DNA of 52,595 nucleotides, taken from positions 1-52,595 of the forward strand of contig JAUCBJ010000601.1 in the NCBI GenBank assembly GCA_032718475.1, given 5' to 3'. Under the pieces are notes generated by a model, which did not search any database, was not told the origin of the DNA, and saw only the letters and a program-made list of their open reading frames with translations. This stretch comes from Nemertoderma westbladi (taxonomy: Eukaryota; Xenacoelomorpha; Nemertodermatida; Nemertodermatidae). A program made the position numbers and the translations under genes. This document shows, in pieces, positions 10,980 to 21,936 of the stretch (within the stretch, counting starts at the first letter, position 1; each line of letters begins with the position of its first letter).

Positions 10980-11120
10980 GGACACTTCCCCCCCGGACAG
11001 TTCCTCCCCGGACAGTTCCCCCCCCCCGGACACTTCCCCCCCCCCCCGCCCAAGTAGGACACTTCCCCCCGGACACTTCCCCCCGGTCACCTCCCCCCCC
11101 CCCCCGGACACTCCCCCCCC
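10980..11120. repeat. C-rich ggacacttcccccc array, left inverted arm
   Basis: Seven or eight degenerate units of ggacacttcccccc / ggacagttcccccc, including the marker cccaagtaggacacttcccc. The reverse complement of this arm is found at 12040-12172, including the marker (aagtgtcctacttgagcg). Confidence 0.9.
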
Positions 11121-11265
11121 AGTTAAAGTGTTAAAATTAATCTGGGTGCATCAAAGCAATAAACAAAAGTTAAAGATGGTTACAGGACAAGTTGTATCTA
11201 GACAAGTTTTTTCAAAATTATAAAAGAAACATTTTTATAGTCAAATTTTGTTTGTTTTTCATTTA

Positions 11266-11372
11266 ATTGGGGGCTGCCGCCCCCAAACCCCCGCTTATTT
11301 TCTTGGGGGCTACCGCCCCGAAACCCCCGCTTCTTTTCTTGGGGGCTACCGCCCCAAAACCCCGGCATTTCC
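11266..11372. repeat. 36-bp tandem repeat (3 units) with GC hairpins
   Basis: Three units of gggggctaccgccccnaaac plus cccgcttcttttctt. Each starts with a ggggg(c)...gccccc inverted pair able to fold. It lies between the two inverted C/G-rich arms. The minus-strand ORF across it only mirrors the repeat. Confidence 0.85.
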
Positions 11373-12039
11373 CTGTGTGCCCGTGGTGAAAGACTTTGAG
11401 AACTTTTTGAAATAATCAATTCATGTTTGTATCATCAGATCATAAATTGACTAAGCCTAAAGTAGGAGCTGTATTGAATGTTAACCAAATTAATATATAA
11501 ATTACTACAATTATATAATTCAACAAAATCCTATTAAAAATATTGCAAGTAACCAGGAAATTTAATATGTAGTGTGTATAATATCTATATAGTATGTATA
11601 GTAGTAATATGTATATCAATATGTAATGCTGAACACAGAATACAGGTCGACGCATATCGATTTTACCCTGGAGAGGTATCATTTTGATTGCAACAATAAT
11701 ATTCATCCCCATCTGCTACAATTTGAAGAAGACTATTACATAATAATACCTATAATTAAAACAATTAATTATTATAATTCTATAGTTAATAAAAACAGTA
11801 TATCATTCGGGGGATGGAATTTATAGGTCATCTAATTAATTGTTTAAAGATTAGCAAACAATACGATGTAATTACATTGATAAAACCTATAAATAAAACT
11901 TGGATATGAAATGTAAAATCGGGATGCAAAAGATCACTTTCTGAGCTACGAAAGGAAAATTGGATACAACTTGTCTGGATACAAGCGGTCCGTTTACCTT
12001 ACAAAATGAAAAATACGAATGTGCGAAGTTAAGAACAGT
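11373..12039. other. AT-rich interior of the inverted-arm structure
   Basis: AT-rich DNA with no convincing coding potential. Short ORFs on both strands (for example 11440-11712 minus) are leucine/isoleucine/tyrosine-rich from base composition alone. Confidence 0.5.
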
Positions 12040-12172
12040 CGGGGGGGAAGTGTCCGGGGGGGAAGTGTCCTGGGGGGAAGTGTCTGGGGGGGAAGTGTCC
12101 GGGGGGGAAGTGTCCTACTTGAGCGGGGGGGAACTGTCCGGGGGGGAAGTGTCCGGGGGGGGGGGAGTGTCC
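12040..12172. repeat. G-rich gggggggaagtgtcc array, right inverted arm
   Basis: About eight units of gggggggaagtgtcc with one aactgtcc variant and the cctacttgagcg marker, in inverse orientation to the array at 10980-11120. The G runs are G-quadruplex-prone. The open frames across it (for example 11960-12292) are composition artefacts. Confidence 0.9.
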
Positions 12173-13073
12173 GAACACCTGTCCAATACTTGTACTTCTA
12201 TCTATGTTGACCAATGGGATACGGCGAGCTCCAACCCTAAGTTCAGCTTACAATATTGCGCGATCCATGTAAGCCCTTCCGAGCCTGATTAACTTAACCG
12301 TATATGAATATAGCAGGGGCGAGATCTCTAGGCGACTATCTGCCGGGTTGCCCACTCTCCAAGACAGTCTTTCAGCTGATTATATTTGTCAGTGCCCCAG
12401 CTGATTTTATTTGTCAGTGCCCAATGTCATTTGCTTCTCACGGATTAACAAACGGATTAACATTTCAACAGAAGCTTGAACACATGCAGCTTTATTTCAA
12501 CGCCATAGACGATTCAGAATCGATACTGTCTGGTTCTATCTGACGACTCTCTATTTTGATGAGATATCTCCTTGCTCTATTTACGGTCTCTATTTATGGT
12601 TTAGCTATATATTCACCTTCATTTAATGCACTTATATTATTAGCAAATCTGTCCTAGCCTTAGTAACTTTATTAAATCGTGCTACAGTTATAATGGCATC
12701 ACTTTCAATACAATATCAAGCTTAATTTGGTGCGTAATTTTATTAATTGCCTTGACTGGGGGTGCCTAATAACCAATTTCTATTGACTTAATGTTATGCT
12801 AATATCGCCAGACTCAGACATTTTATTACTATTTTGATTTATTTTTTAGACACGTATTCATCAAACCACTAATTATCTGTTAAAAACCTTGTGTCGTATT
12901 TTGTGCATTTTAATTAACCGATTTTAACTATTCCTATGTAGTCCTTATTGATGCTGTGAAGTGCGGTCCTTTAACATAGTTTAATTTTATTGTCAGCGTG
13001 TCCGAATTAAATATCGATATCTATCTAACCCTTATAATCCTACTATTCAACATACAGTATGTCTACACGAAGT
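12173..13073. other. no recognisable gene; short local duplication
   Basis: The sequence moves from mixed to AT-rich. Near 12375-12420 a 24-bp word (agctgattatatttgtcagt) is duplicated in tandem. A 79-codon ORF at 12304-12543 lacks family features, and I do not call it. Confidence 0.5.
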
Positions 13074-14222
13074 GGGGCCTTCGCGCAGCACGTGAAATGA
13101 GTTAATGCTAAGTATCAACTCGAAAGGATTATAAAAACATAGGAGAAGATTTTCCCGGAAAACGTTAACCCTCTAGCGGGAGACTGGGTAACTGAAGAAG
13201 GAAGGATTAGTTTCCCTACAAAGCCACAGCCTATGGTCTATTACATATCTACCAAGTTTCCGATTGACGGATCATAAATAACGAAATGTTGGAAGGTTTT
13301 CACTTTCATACATTTAGCCCTCTAGCGGCATATTAAAGAACTACGGATCGATCACCTTCCTCACAAAGACGAGGCATGTGGTCTAGTACATACCGGTACT
13401 GTATATTCCAAAATTCAGCTTAAATAGATTAGAAGATCAAGGAATTCGCGAAGGTTATCACTTTCATACATTTCGCCCTCTAGCGGCAGACTCGAAAACT
13501 CCGGACCGATTACTGTCCACACAAAGACTTAGGATGTCTTCTAGTACATATATGACAAGTTTCAGCGTAATCAGATCATAAACAACTAAATGGAAGAATA
13601 ATTTCACATTCGGGACATTTCGCCCTCTAGCGGCAGACTGGAGAACTGCAGACAGATTAGCCTCCTTTGAAATTTACAGCTAATGGTCTAGTACATACTT
13701 CCCAAGTTTCAGCTTAAACGGATTAAAAGCAAAGAAATGGGTGGCCATTTAATGTTTAGACATGTGGCCCTCTAGCGGGAGACTGGAAAACTTCGGACCG
13801 ATTACAATCCACACAAAGACTCAGGATGTCATCTAGTACATATATGACAAGTTTCAGCGTAATCAGATCATAAACAACTAAATGGAAGAATAATTTCACA
13901 TTCGGGACATTTCGCCCTCTAGCGGCAGACTGGAGAACTACAGACAGATTAGCCTCCTTTGAAATTTACAGCTAATGGTCTAGTACATACTTCCCAAGTT
14001 TCAGCTTAAACGGATTAAAAGCAAAGAAATGGGTGGCCATTTAATGTTTAGACATGTGGCCCTCTAGCGGGAGACCATTGCACTGATGGTGTCTGAAAGT
14101 CTCTCAAAAATCTCAACTTTTGGTCATATTGATACCTACAAATTTTCAACTTGGCAGCTTTAAATCCGACAAAGTTATTAGCATGTCAAAATCGTAACGA
14201 CGACGACAACGACGACGACGAC

Positions 14223-14254
<32 letters not shown>

Positions 14255-14333
14255 CAACTATTTGCATAAATTGACCCACCCCCTAACAGTGTCAATTCGC
14301 TAAGGCTCCGCCAACTTCGTGGCTCGCCCCACA
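13074..14333 (+). mobile_element. tandem-repeat-cored non-autonomous element, copy 2
   Basis: Near-identical to 5963-7236 and in the same orientation; I noted only a handful of substitutions, a 2-bp indel (gattagaagatc versus gattaagatc) and microsatellite length differences. It has the same seven-unit core, ACG/ACA microsatellite (about 14195-14255) and right tail. The insertion is datable in structure: the flanks (ctactattcaacata...tgtct / tattaggagtat) reappear joined without the element about 70 bp downstream (14401-14435). Comparing filled and empty sites leaves ACA on both sides of the element and once in the empty site. Confidence 0.88.
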
Positions 14334-14470
14334 TATTAGGAGTATATAATAAAGGTGTATCATTAAAGGTGCTCTTCCATTCATCCTAAACCGTATAACC
14401 CTACTATTCAACATATGTCTACATATTAGGAGTATACCAACTACATGTACACAGAGTATCATAAAGGTGT
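14334..14470. repeat. duplicated target locus with empty insertion site
   Basis: The segment ctactattcaacatatgtc-taca-tattaggagtata at 14401-14436 is the unoccupied counterpart of the filled site around 13050-13073 and 14331-14345. Further shared words (ataaaggtgt, aaaggtgct) follow both copies, showing a local direct duplication of the host locus. Confidence 0.75.
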
Positions 14471-14639
14471 CGCACTAGAATAAAGAAAGGTGCTATAATA
14501 AATGTGCTATGCTAAAACTATAACCGGAGAACTACAGAGCGCTTTATAAAGATTCTAACATCAACAATTTACAAGAGGGTCAAAAGATTTGCAGGCCACT
14601 TAATGGCCTTAGCAAGTAGGAAAATTAACACGTCAAGCA

Positions 14640-15699
14640 ATACGCTTACTCCTCAACGATATTTCAACAGCTCTCCGCTCTGACAACCCCAACGAAAGCA
14701 GGCTAGAAGCTTCATTGACTTTCGGAGAGCCTTCGACTTCGTTAACCGAGGATGAGGAATACTACTGTCTAAGATCCACAGTTTTGGAATAAAGGGCAAA
14801 TTATACAATCTAATCAGAGACATTCCAGAAAACAGCATCTAAATATATGATGGCCTACAACTATCAATGCTATACAACAGCTTCGTGGAGTCCTTCAAGG
14901 AGATTGTTTCAGCCCAACCTGCTACTTAATTTTAATCGCCGACCTAGCCACTGTTCTCCGACAAATAGCCTCCGCTCTCAAATTCTTATTGTTCGCGACG
15001 ACCTTGTCACTGGATATCCAACATGTCCTATCCCCACTACATCATTGATGTAAAGCCAACAATATGGGAGTAAACCTCAAGAAAACAAAAATAATCAAAT
15101 TTAGAAATGGAGGTAGACTTGCAATGATTGATAAATTCACTTACGACGGAAAGGATGTAAACTTAGTAAATGAATATGAATATCTCGGAATTACTCTCCA
15201 ACCGACACTCTGCTTCACTAAACATATTTTAGATAAAAAGAAAAAAGCGTACAGCGTCATCGGCTCCCTTTCGAAACTACACCTTCTTTCAATCGAGACT
15301 GGCCTCAAAATATACAGAATGAAAATACAACCAACGGTAACATATAGTCTCGAAGAAATTGGCCCATATCTTTTGGTACAAAACTTCATTGACCTTGATA
15401 AAACAAAAACCTGCCATATCAAACATATGTTAAGACTGCACACATCAGCCACATCCACCCTCGCACTAAAACTGGTAGGTGAAAACAGCTTATGCGATGA
15501 CATTCTTACCAAACACCCGAACATATTTTCAACGACAGTAACCGCTCAATACAGAACCCATCGGAGAGACAGAGAATCAAATTTCGGAGCCAACTACCAC
15601 ATCCCTGGTCCAGCTTTTATATCTACAACATGGAAAGGCGCGGGACAGACATACAGACACACCATATGCGAGGACCGATACCACGCACTATCATGTTGA
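14640..15699 (+). pseudogene. LINE reverse-transcriptase fragment with intact C-terminal ORF
   Basis: The upstream half is decayed but readable: IDFRRAFDFVNR (RT motif A) near 14712, a GI-x-GKLYNLIRD stretch, GVLQGDCFSPTCYLILIADL (motif B) near 14893, and a motif C region where one base is missing, so the expected FADD reads F-A-T-T (about 14990-15001). From 15064 to a TGA at 15697-15699 a 211-residue frame is open: LKKTKIIKFRNGGRL, NEYEYLGITLQPTLCF and a basic C-terminal region, the usual post-YADD thumb of jockey/CR1-like elements. The start at 15064 is just an internal Met. The fragment is non-functional because of the motif C deletion and upstream stops. It meets the next LINE tail to tail. 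Confidence 0.8.
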
Positions 15700-15753
15700 C
15701 AATATTTACCATTTGCTTTAATTTGTTATTTGCTATTATTGGTTATCGTACTA

Positions 15754-16902
15754 CTAGGATCGGCATGCTGCATTGCAGCTGCATTTTGAAGAATGTTGTG
15801 CCGGCTTATCGACAAAATTGCACCGCCACAACTCCCTATCACCCATTACATTTGCTAGATCATCCACATCTTCAAGGCCAGTGTCCTTTAAGATGCGTCT
15901 CAAGAAAGTCATGGGCTGTCCACCATGCTTATTCACTCCATGAGGCTGCCAAAGTACAAGATTATGCACTGGCTGGTCCTCACGGCGAAAGCAATGTCCT
16001 GCAAAGCGGAGGCGATATTTTTCTAGTGTCAAGCTTTGGGGAACCAATGAGACACCTCCAATGTTATATAGTGTCTGGTTGGGGATGTGTACATTGTACT
16101 TGACACAATGAACCCGGCGTAGCATTCTTGTGAATGTGCCATCCAGAGATTTGGTGTCCTCAGCAGTTAGAGCCCAGCATGGACTCCCATAGAGGAGTAC
16201 TGGAACTACTGCTGCTCTAAATAATCGGACCTTAAGTTTCCGATTAATTATCGGTGACTTCCAAATCCTTGAAAGCCTATTCAAGGCTGCCCATGCCTTT
16301 CCCTTACGTATTCGAAGGTCCTCACCTGACTTCCGGATCCATGATCCCAGGTAGCAGAAGTCATCCACATGCTCGAGCATACCATCTTTTGAGCTTATGC
16401 TCATCCGATCAGAGACTTACTGAGGACTTTCAAAGTTAACTGTCAAAATTTTGGTCTTTCTGGAGTTAATAAAAAGACCAACACTAGAAGCAGCATGTTC
16501 TAATGAGCTGAGGAGCCGCTGGGCTCCCTCTAATGATTCTGAGAGTACTCCTAAGTCATCAGCAAAGTCTAGATCAGTTAGGTACTTGGCAGGATTTCCT
16601 CGACTTCTGGAGCCAGTAGGTGGAGTTATCATCACCCCATCATCATTATGATGATCTAAGGACATGCGTATAACATAGTCAACAACAATTATGAACAAGA
16701 ATGGTGCAAGTGTGTCTCCCTGGAGGACGCCCCATAACACTTCAAATGGTTCTGTGTCACCATCAACAGTAGACACAAATGTTGTCGAACCATCATATAC
16801 TGATCTGATTGCTGCAATAATTTCATCAGGAATCCCATATAATGAAATTATGCTGAACATACGTGAGCGGGAGACTGAATCAAAGGCCTTGAAGAAGTCA
16901 AC
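15754..16902 (-). pseudogene. 5'-truncated LINE (RT to C-terminus), same family as 50223-52595
   Basis: On the minus strand the copy begins abruptly inside RT motif A (reverse complement of gttgacttcttcaaggcc, about 16902) and reads MFSIISLYGIPDEIIAAIRS, GVLQGDTLAPFLFIIVVDYV, FADD (16555-16566) and SRKTKILTVN. A single in-frame TAA at 16417-16419 follows. The same frame then continues through YLGSWIRKSGED, PVLLYGSPCWALT and RLRFAGHCFRREDQPVHN to a TAG at 15754-15756. Only that one nonsense codon breaks about 380 residues, so it is a young, dead-on-arrival insertion. The overlap with 52338-52595 is nearly identical. Abrupt 5' truncation is typical of target-primed reverse transcription. The clade is not assigned. 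Confidence 0.9.
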
Positions 16903-17102
16903 TTATCAACTTAACTAAGCCACCTTATTACAGTAGAACTACCCAAAGTTTTACTTTACTACTTACAATATGATACTCAGTATAATTATAAATGGTGTTA
17001 TTGTCTGGTGGAGTTACTGTAGGATAGATCTACTCGGAAAATAGCAAGCGATGCAATTTCGATCAAAGCGAAAAAAATCAAAGGTAAAGAATGCTTCGCG
17101 TG

Positions 17103-18038
17103 TTAATTTCCTAAAATATTTAATTTGTAACTAACATCAGCAACCTCCGACGCCTTACGAGATGTTTTCTTTACGGGCACAGCAGTCAGTGTTACTTCAG
17201 CAACGTCATTTACCAAGTCTTCAGCTGGCCTCCCTGCATCACCTGGTAAAGTACCATCATCTGGCCTCCTAGCATATATAGTAGCATACACGTGGCTTTC
17301 CTTACAGACCGAGGTATGCTTACCAGTCAGTTGTATAGCCGTCGGTTTCCTAACAGACGACATATTCTGAGCCAATAGCACCGCGCGATGCGTCGCTGGA
17401 CTCATAACCAGCGGGTTAGATCTGCCTAACTGTCTACCTGAGATTCCTATTGGTTGAGGCAGATCCGACTCTTTAACGGAGGCGATAATTGGGTGAGTGT
17501 AATCGGCTTTACCCCCTATAGGAGAGATTAGTTGATTATTAGCCACTGAAATAGGAGGGCAATTATTCATATTAATAGCGGTTGAGTTCAAGTTGGCAAA
17601 GGTATCGGTCATATCGTAATTCGCTGACAACCTGAATGTTTCTTTTGGAGAAGGCGGTTGCTGTGGAAATGTAATGACGTCATCGCCCGCGTTGTTAGGT
17701 CTGACGTGATCGTCCACGTCCAGTTTTCGAGACCAATATTTAACTAGCGGCTGGTCGGGATGGGTATTGAGCTCCCGGTTGCTCAAGCCGCAACTTCCGC
17801 TCGGCAGACTGATCATTGACGGGCCGCTTTCCTGTTCCTCATTGAGCATCAGTTCCAGTGTTGTTCGCATCCCGCTATCACTACGTCTGGGACGTGGAGA
17901 GTACATACCGATACCCTGAGCTGTACCGGTAGCTGGCTCCGTGTGTACCGCTCGAGCCCGGCGGCTATTCCTAACTGCGTTCCTTCTAACGGGTGGAGGT
18001 GGTGGTTTCTTTTTTGGCATCACTTTGCGTCGTCCCAT
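17103..18038 (-). CDS. hypothetical protein, proline-rich and basic N-terminus
   Basis: Not recognised. A 311-codon ORF starts with ATG at 18038 (context tatataagATGGGACG) and ends with a TAA at 17103. The first 30 residues are strongly basic with a KKKPPPPPVRR motif, a possible nuclear-localisation or SH3-binding stretch. The rest is a low-hydrophobicity, Ser/Pro/Asn-rich chain with mixed composition (for example LVKYWSRKLDVDDHVRP) and no membrane segment or known catalytic motif. Composition is far from the surrounding repeats, and 3' codon positions look coding-like. A good donor (TC|GTAAGG, exon end at 17159) lies just before the stop, so this may be a first coding exon whose last 18 codons are intronic. 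It could alternatively be an uncharacterised element ORF. Confidence 0.55.
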   Translation of the reverse strand: MGRRKVMPKKKPPPPPVRRNAVRNSRRARAVHTEPATGTAQGIGMYSPRPRRSDSGMRTTLELMLNEEQESGPSMISLPSGSCGLSNRELNTHPDQPLVKYWSRKLDVDDHVRPNNAGDDVITFPQQPPSPKETFRLSANYDMTDTFANLNSTAINMNNCPPISVANNQLISPIGGKADYTHPIIASVKESDLPQPIGISGRQLGRSNPLVMSPATHRAVLLAQNMSSVRKPTAIQLTGKHTSVCKESHVYATIYARRPDDGTLPGDAGRPAEDLVNDVAEVTLTAVPVKKTSRKASEVADVSYKLNILGN

Positions 18039-19304
18039 ATCTTATATACCTTTATTTGGGTGAGATTGTATCATATCAATCACATCAGTACCGGTACCTA
18101 CAGTATGCCTACAATTAATTAATAGTCAACTGCCTTTTTGGTCTAAGGCTAAATAAAATATCAAGTCAACTAATGCTTCAATAGAGTAGGTACCATTACA
18201 GATAACAGTATCAAATCAAATAGCCCCAGATTTACATTCATCTCATGAATGAGGACTACTCCTACAGTACCTTTGAGGTAGGCCTGGTCTACAGTAACTG
18301 GCCGACAGTATTAAATACTTTCACTTTGGTTATAAATGTAGTAATTGGCATTTCGAAAAAGGCTACAACAGTACTAACACTTGTTTTGGCTGCTACAAAA
18401 GTACTAACACTGCTTTGGCTGCAAGGTCAACGTCCAAGTGAATAGAATACGTCTTCCTAATGTCCATTATATTCAACTTTATATAATTATGTCTACAGTA
18501 TATCAATACAATAATACATTACAGTAAATTTTAAATGTTGATTACAAATAAATAAATTTACTACAAGTTGATTGTTTTGAGCTAAAATAACAATTATACT
18601 ACTGTAGGTATGTGGCAGTTGTCCAGATATAGATCAGTAGATCTCTTTATATTTGTTTACTTGATATTATGTTCTTATACCAGATCGGATTCAATCGCCC
18701 ACAATAGCTGTGCAGCCCCAGCTAAGCAGCTGTGTGAACCTATTAATTATCGTTTCTGCGCCTTCGTTATTTCGAATTCTCACTCTGCTTTGATAGTTAG
18801 AAAGTACTAATAATTATTATCATCGTATCCAGATACAGTATGAAATACATTTAATTAGAAGACCGTTAGAACTTCTTACTGTAAAGCAAAGGTTAATTCT
18901 GTATTTATATATTTCAAGTGATATTTTTTATTTATGATGGGTTTTGATTTATTGTTGTTGTTGTTCAGGATAAACAATAAAGATTACAAACCATTATTGA
19001 TAGTAAGTTTGTTCTGGTTTCGTATATTAGGATATAATGCATATTATACGCTTATATTAAATTGGTTGCTTCATAGTGATGCCGGGATTGGATATAGTTA
19101 AATATTTGTTCATCATTTCGCTTCGGACTAACCCAGAAACGGAATTAAGATTTAGTTTTTCGGTTTTGTTGTCTTTAGACTGTCTTCTTATAGCTGGATT
19201 TCTAGTTTAATTAGGCCTACTTAAGTAAAATGATTTAATTGACATGGTGAGTTGACATGAGTTACTGGTGTCAATCCTCTTACACATAAATGGGATTAGG
19301 ATCA
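18039..19304. other. spacer without recognised features
   Basis: AT-rich sequence. A 27-bp near-direct repeat (ctacaacagtactaacactt and ctacaaaagtactaacactg) occurs at 18362-18415. Short ORFs (18245-18445, 18610-18810) have no supporting features. Confidence 0.5.
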
Positions 19305-19625
19305 CAAACAGCCAGAACAACACTGACCATAGGACTCAGAACAACACTGACCATAGAGCCAGAACAACTGACCATAGGACTCAGAACAACACTGACAATA
19401 GAGCCAGAACAACACTGACCACAGAGCCAGAATAACACTGACAATAGAGCCAGAACAACACTGACCATAGGACTCAGGACAACACTGACCATAGAGCCAG
19501 AACAACTGACCATAGGACTCAGAACAACACTGACAATAGAGCCAGAATAACACTGACAATAGAGCCAGAACAACACTGACCATAGGACTCAGGACAACAC
19601 TGACAATAGAGCCAGAACAACATAT
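19305..19625. repeat. 23/24-bp tandem repeat (about 14 units)
   Basis: Alternating units of agagccagaacaacactgac with either ata(g) or cat endings and aggactcagaacaacactga variants, 20-24 bp each. The minus-strand leucine/serine/cysteine-rich ORFs only mirror the repeat. Confidence 0.9.
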
Positions 19626-20616
19626 ACCACAATTTTTCAAAAATTAGTTTTCACCAAAATGGCGCAAAATGCGTTGTGCATCTAATGATCAAATCCTAGA
19701 GCCGTATATTGGTCCGTTTAGAAAGTATTGAGATAATATAAAGAGAGTCAGAGACGGTAACAATACGTGAGATTGATGACAGACAGGTATTAACAGTGGA
19801 TTTTTGTTAATTAAGATAGTAGGGGACTCAAATTGTCAGAAGTATTAAAGCTTCTCTTATGTCGATGGCGATGTAATAATGATATTGAAATATTATTCAA
19901 TTAATTTACCAGTTAATGCCACAGTGTAAAAATATAGCTAATTCACAGGAAATTGAACTACTAAGAGCAAATAAATCTATCTGTGATATCATCTTTGTTT
20001 TCTTCTAAACGTAAAGTGAGCTACTGTTGGAGGACTCATATTTAGTAGGCGCATTTCAGCATCACCAGAAACTCGTTCAAAATCGAACGCATGAGAATCC
20101 ATTGGGTGATACGTTTTTGCATTACAATCACCAAATATATTAATACAACCACCTTCTTTGTTGAGTTCTCATCAAAACACAAAGATTGGAAAGATCACTG
20201 AATATTGCCTCCGCGGAATATATTCTGGAAGAGAATCAAAGGATATACAAATCCTTACGTCGGTAATAGAGAATTTTCCTCAAATTACTTGCAAACCTTA
20301 TCTACTTCGATACTCTTTCAACACATTTAATAAAATTTAACCGGGAAAAAGTAAATCAATGCAGTTAAGCCAATTGGAAAAAGTACAACATTTTCTCTAG
20401 ATTTATAGGGGTATATTCGGCCGAAAAAGTCACAATTTATTACGACTAAGAAACATTATTTCATCACGCTGCGGTTCTTTTACAATTAGTACAAATCCTG
20501 TAACCAATAATACGTCGTCTTCATTCAATGATCTGGAACTTCGAATTTTTATAAATAATATTTTAATTAATCCCGAAAAGGAACAATTCGTGAAGTGAAA
20601 TTGCCACTTCCATTGG
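19626..20616. other. spacer without recognised features
   Basis: Unique-looking, AT-rich. Short ORFs at 20158-20340 (+) and 20430-20648 (-) have mixed composition but no domain I can name. The latter runs into repeat sequence at its N-terminus and is not called. Confidence 0.45.
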
Positions 20617-20660
20617 CACTTAAGGGGGGGTATCACCCCTTGCGACACTAAAGGGGGTAT
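20617..20660. repeat. two isolated units of the 27-bp minisatellite
   Basis: cacttaaggggggg-tatcacccct-tgcgacac followed by taaagggggtatca: the same unit that is amplified about 60-fold at 21937-23608. It lies directly against the left end of the foldback element. Confidence 0.85.
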
Positions 20661-21340
20661 CAGTGGGATCGAACTGGTGACCTCCGGGTTGGTAGTCTGA
20701 CGCTCTAACCATTCAGCTAGCGGCTCAGGTAAAATATAGACCTGGAAATACTATCTGATACCTTGTATGACACTTTACCTCCTCATGGCCTCCCATCTGT
20801 CATACCATCGTAAGCTGCCGCTGTGCTCAACCCTACAGTACTTGGCCGTCTTTTACCACTCGCTACAATGAAATGGTAGTGTATATTAACCATGAAGAAT
20901 CACGGCCACAATGATTAATCATACACTCTAGCTACTAATTTGGGTAGGACAGTTACACCCATAGAGAAATGCGACCGGTATATTTTATTAAAAAAAAAAG
21001 TTATAACAATATGAAGCCACTCATTCATCCATTTCTCTATGGGTGTAACTGTCCTACCTAAATTAGTAGCTAGAGTGTATGATTAATCATTGTGGCCGTG
21101 ATGGTTCATGGTTAATATACACTACCATTTCATTGTAGCGAGTGGTTAAAGACGGCCAAGTACTGCAGGGTTAAGTACAGTGGCAGCATATGATGGTGTG
21201 ACAGATGGGAGGCCATGAGGAGGTAAAGTGTCATACAAGGTATCAGATAGTATTTCCAGGTCTATCTTTTATCTCAGCCGCTAGCTGAATAGTTAGAACG
21301 TCAGGATTCCAAACCGGAGGTCACCAGTTCGATCCCACCT
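20661..21340. repeat. foldback: 311-bp inverted arms with tRNA-like outer ends
   Basis: The left arm 20661-20971 and right arm 21030-21340 are reverse complements with few mismatches, separated by a 58-nt spacer containing A10. Marker words are acagttacacccatagagaa in the left arm and its complement at 21031-21050. Both outer ends are tRNA-derived: the right arm carries an A-box-like tagctgaatagttagaacg (21282) and a B-box-like agttcgatccc (21326-21336); the left arm has the same in reverse. The anticodon and T stems do not pair well, so these are SINE-type promoters, not tRNA genes. A transcript through the locus would form a hairpin of about 300 bp. Confidence 0.85.
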
Positions 21341-21412
21341 GGACGTCATTGCCGACTTGGCAAAAGCTGTGCCCAACAAAAACGTTATAATAATATGAAG
21401 CCACTCATTCAC
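21275..21412 (+). mobile_element. tRNA-derived SINE, right arm and tail
   Basis: The plus-strand tRNA-like head is followed by a tail (gtcattgccgacttggcaaa... to gttataataatatgaagcca ctcattca). The same tail (agttataacaatatgaagcc) occurs a second time in the spacer of the foldback (20999-21026), so at least two SINE copies contributed to the structure. Confidence 0.6.
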
Positions 21413-21936
21413 AAATAACACCAATAATAAATCTATTGGGAAAGAATACTAGACCTCATTGAATGATGGTTACAGTAGAAAGGGCCAACGAAAAAAAAAC
21501 ATTTTGGACAAATGAGTTTGTTGATGAAATTCAATTAAATAAAAAAATGCTTATATTATTCTTGTTACATAAAGAACTGGATGGATTTGATTCAAATTAT
21601 TATCACGATGCTAAATTAACTTTTCTACTTTAGTATTCTGAAGAATTTTCTTTTATCATACAGTCATAATTAATTGTTACCGTAACCAATAACAAACTCT
21701 TTGAAAGGCATAAATATAGATCTTTATAAACGGCTTTCTAAATAAAAAAAACACACCAGGGCTTCATTATTTAGGCGAATGCAGATGCATTTATATTAAA
21801 TTCTAAGCTAGCGGTTTTCATTCACCCAGGCTGTGTTGAATGCAGGATTACCGGTAGGATTACCGCCCGGTCACACTTGGTCCCTTTCTACTATGACCGG
21901 CTCACCCTCAGCTATAACTGTCAACACCAACACCAA
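21413..21936. other. AT-rich spacer
   Basis: No gene or element recognised. Slightly richer in C near 21830-21930, just before the 27-bp array. Confidence 0.5.

Noticed and set aside
12304-12543. Possible small gene of 79 codons
   Set aside because: No homology I can recognise, contains a local 24-bp duplication, and no splice or start context stands out.
16400-16425. Frameshift in the LINE at 15754-16902
   Set aside because: The two open frames are in the same register; a single in-frame TAA (16417-16419) separates them.
20661-20735. tRNA gene on the minus strand
   Set aside because: The anticodon and T stems are not paired; it is one end of the foldback and has a mirror copy at 21275-21340.
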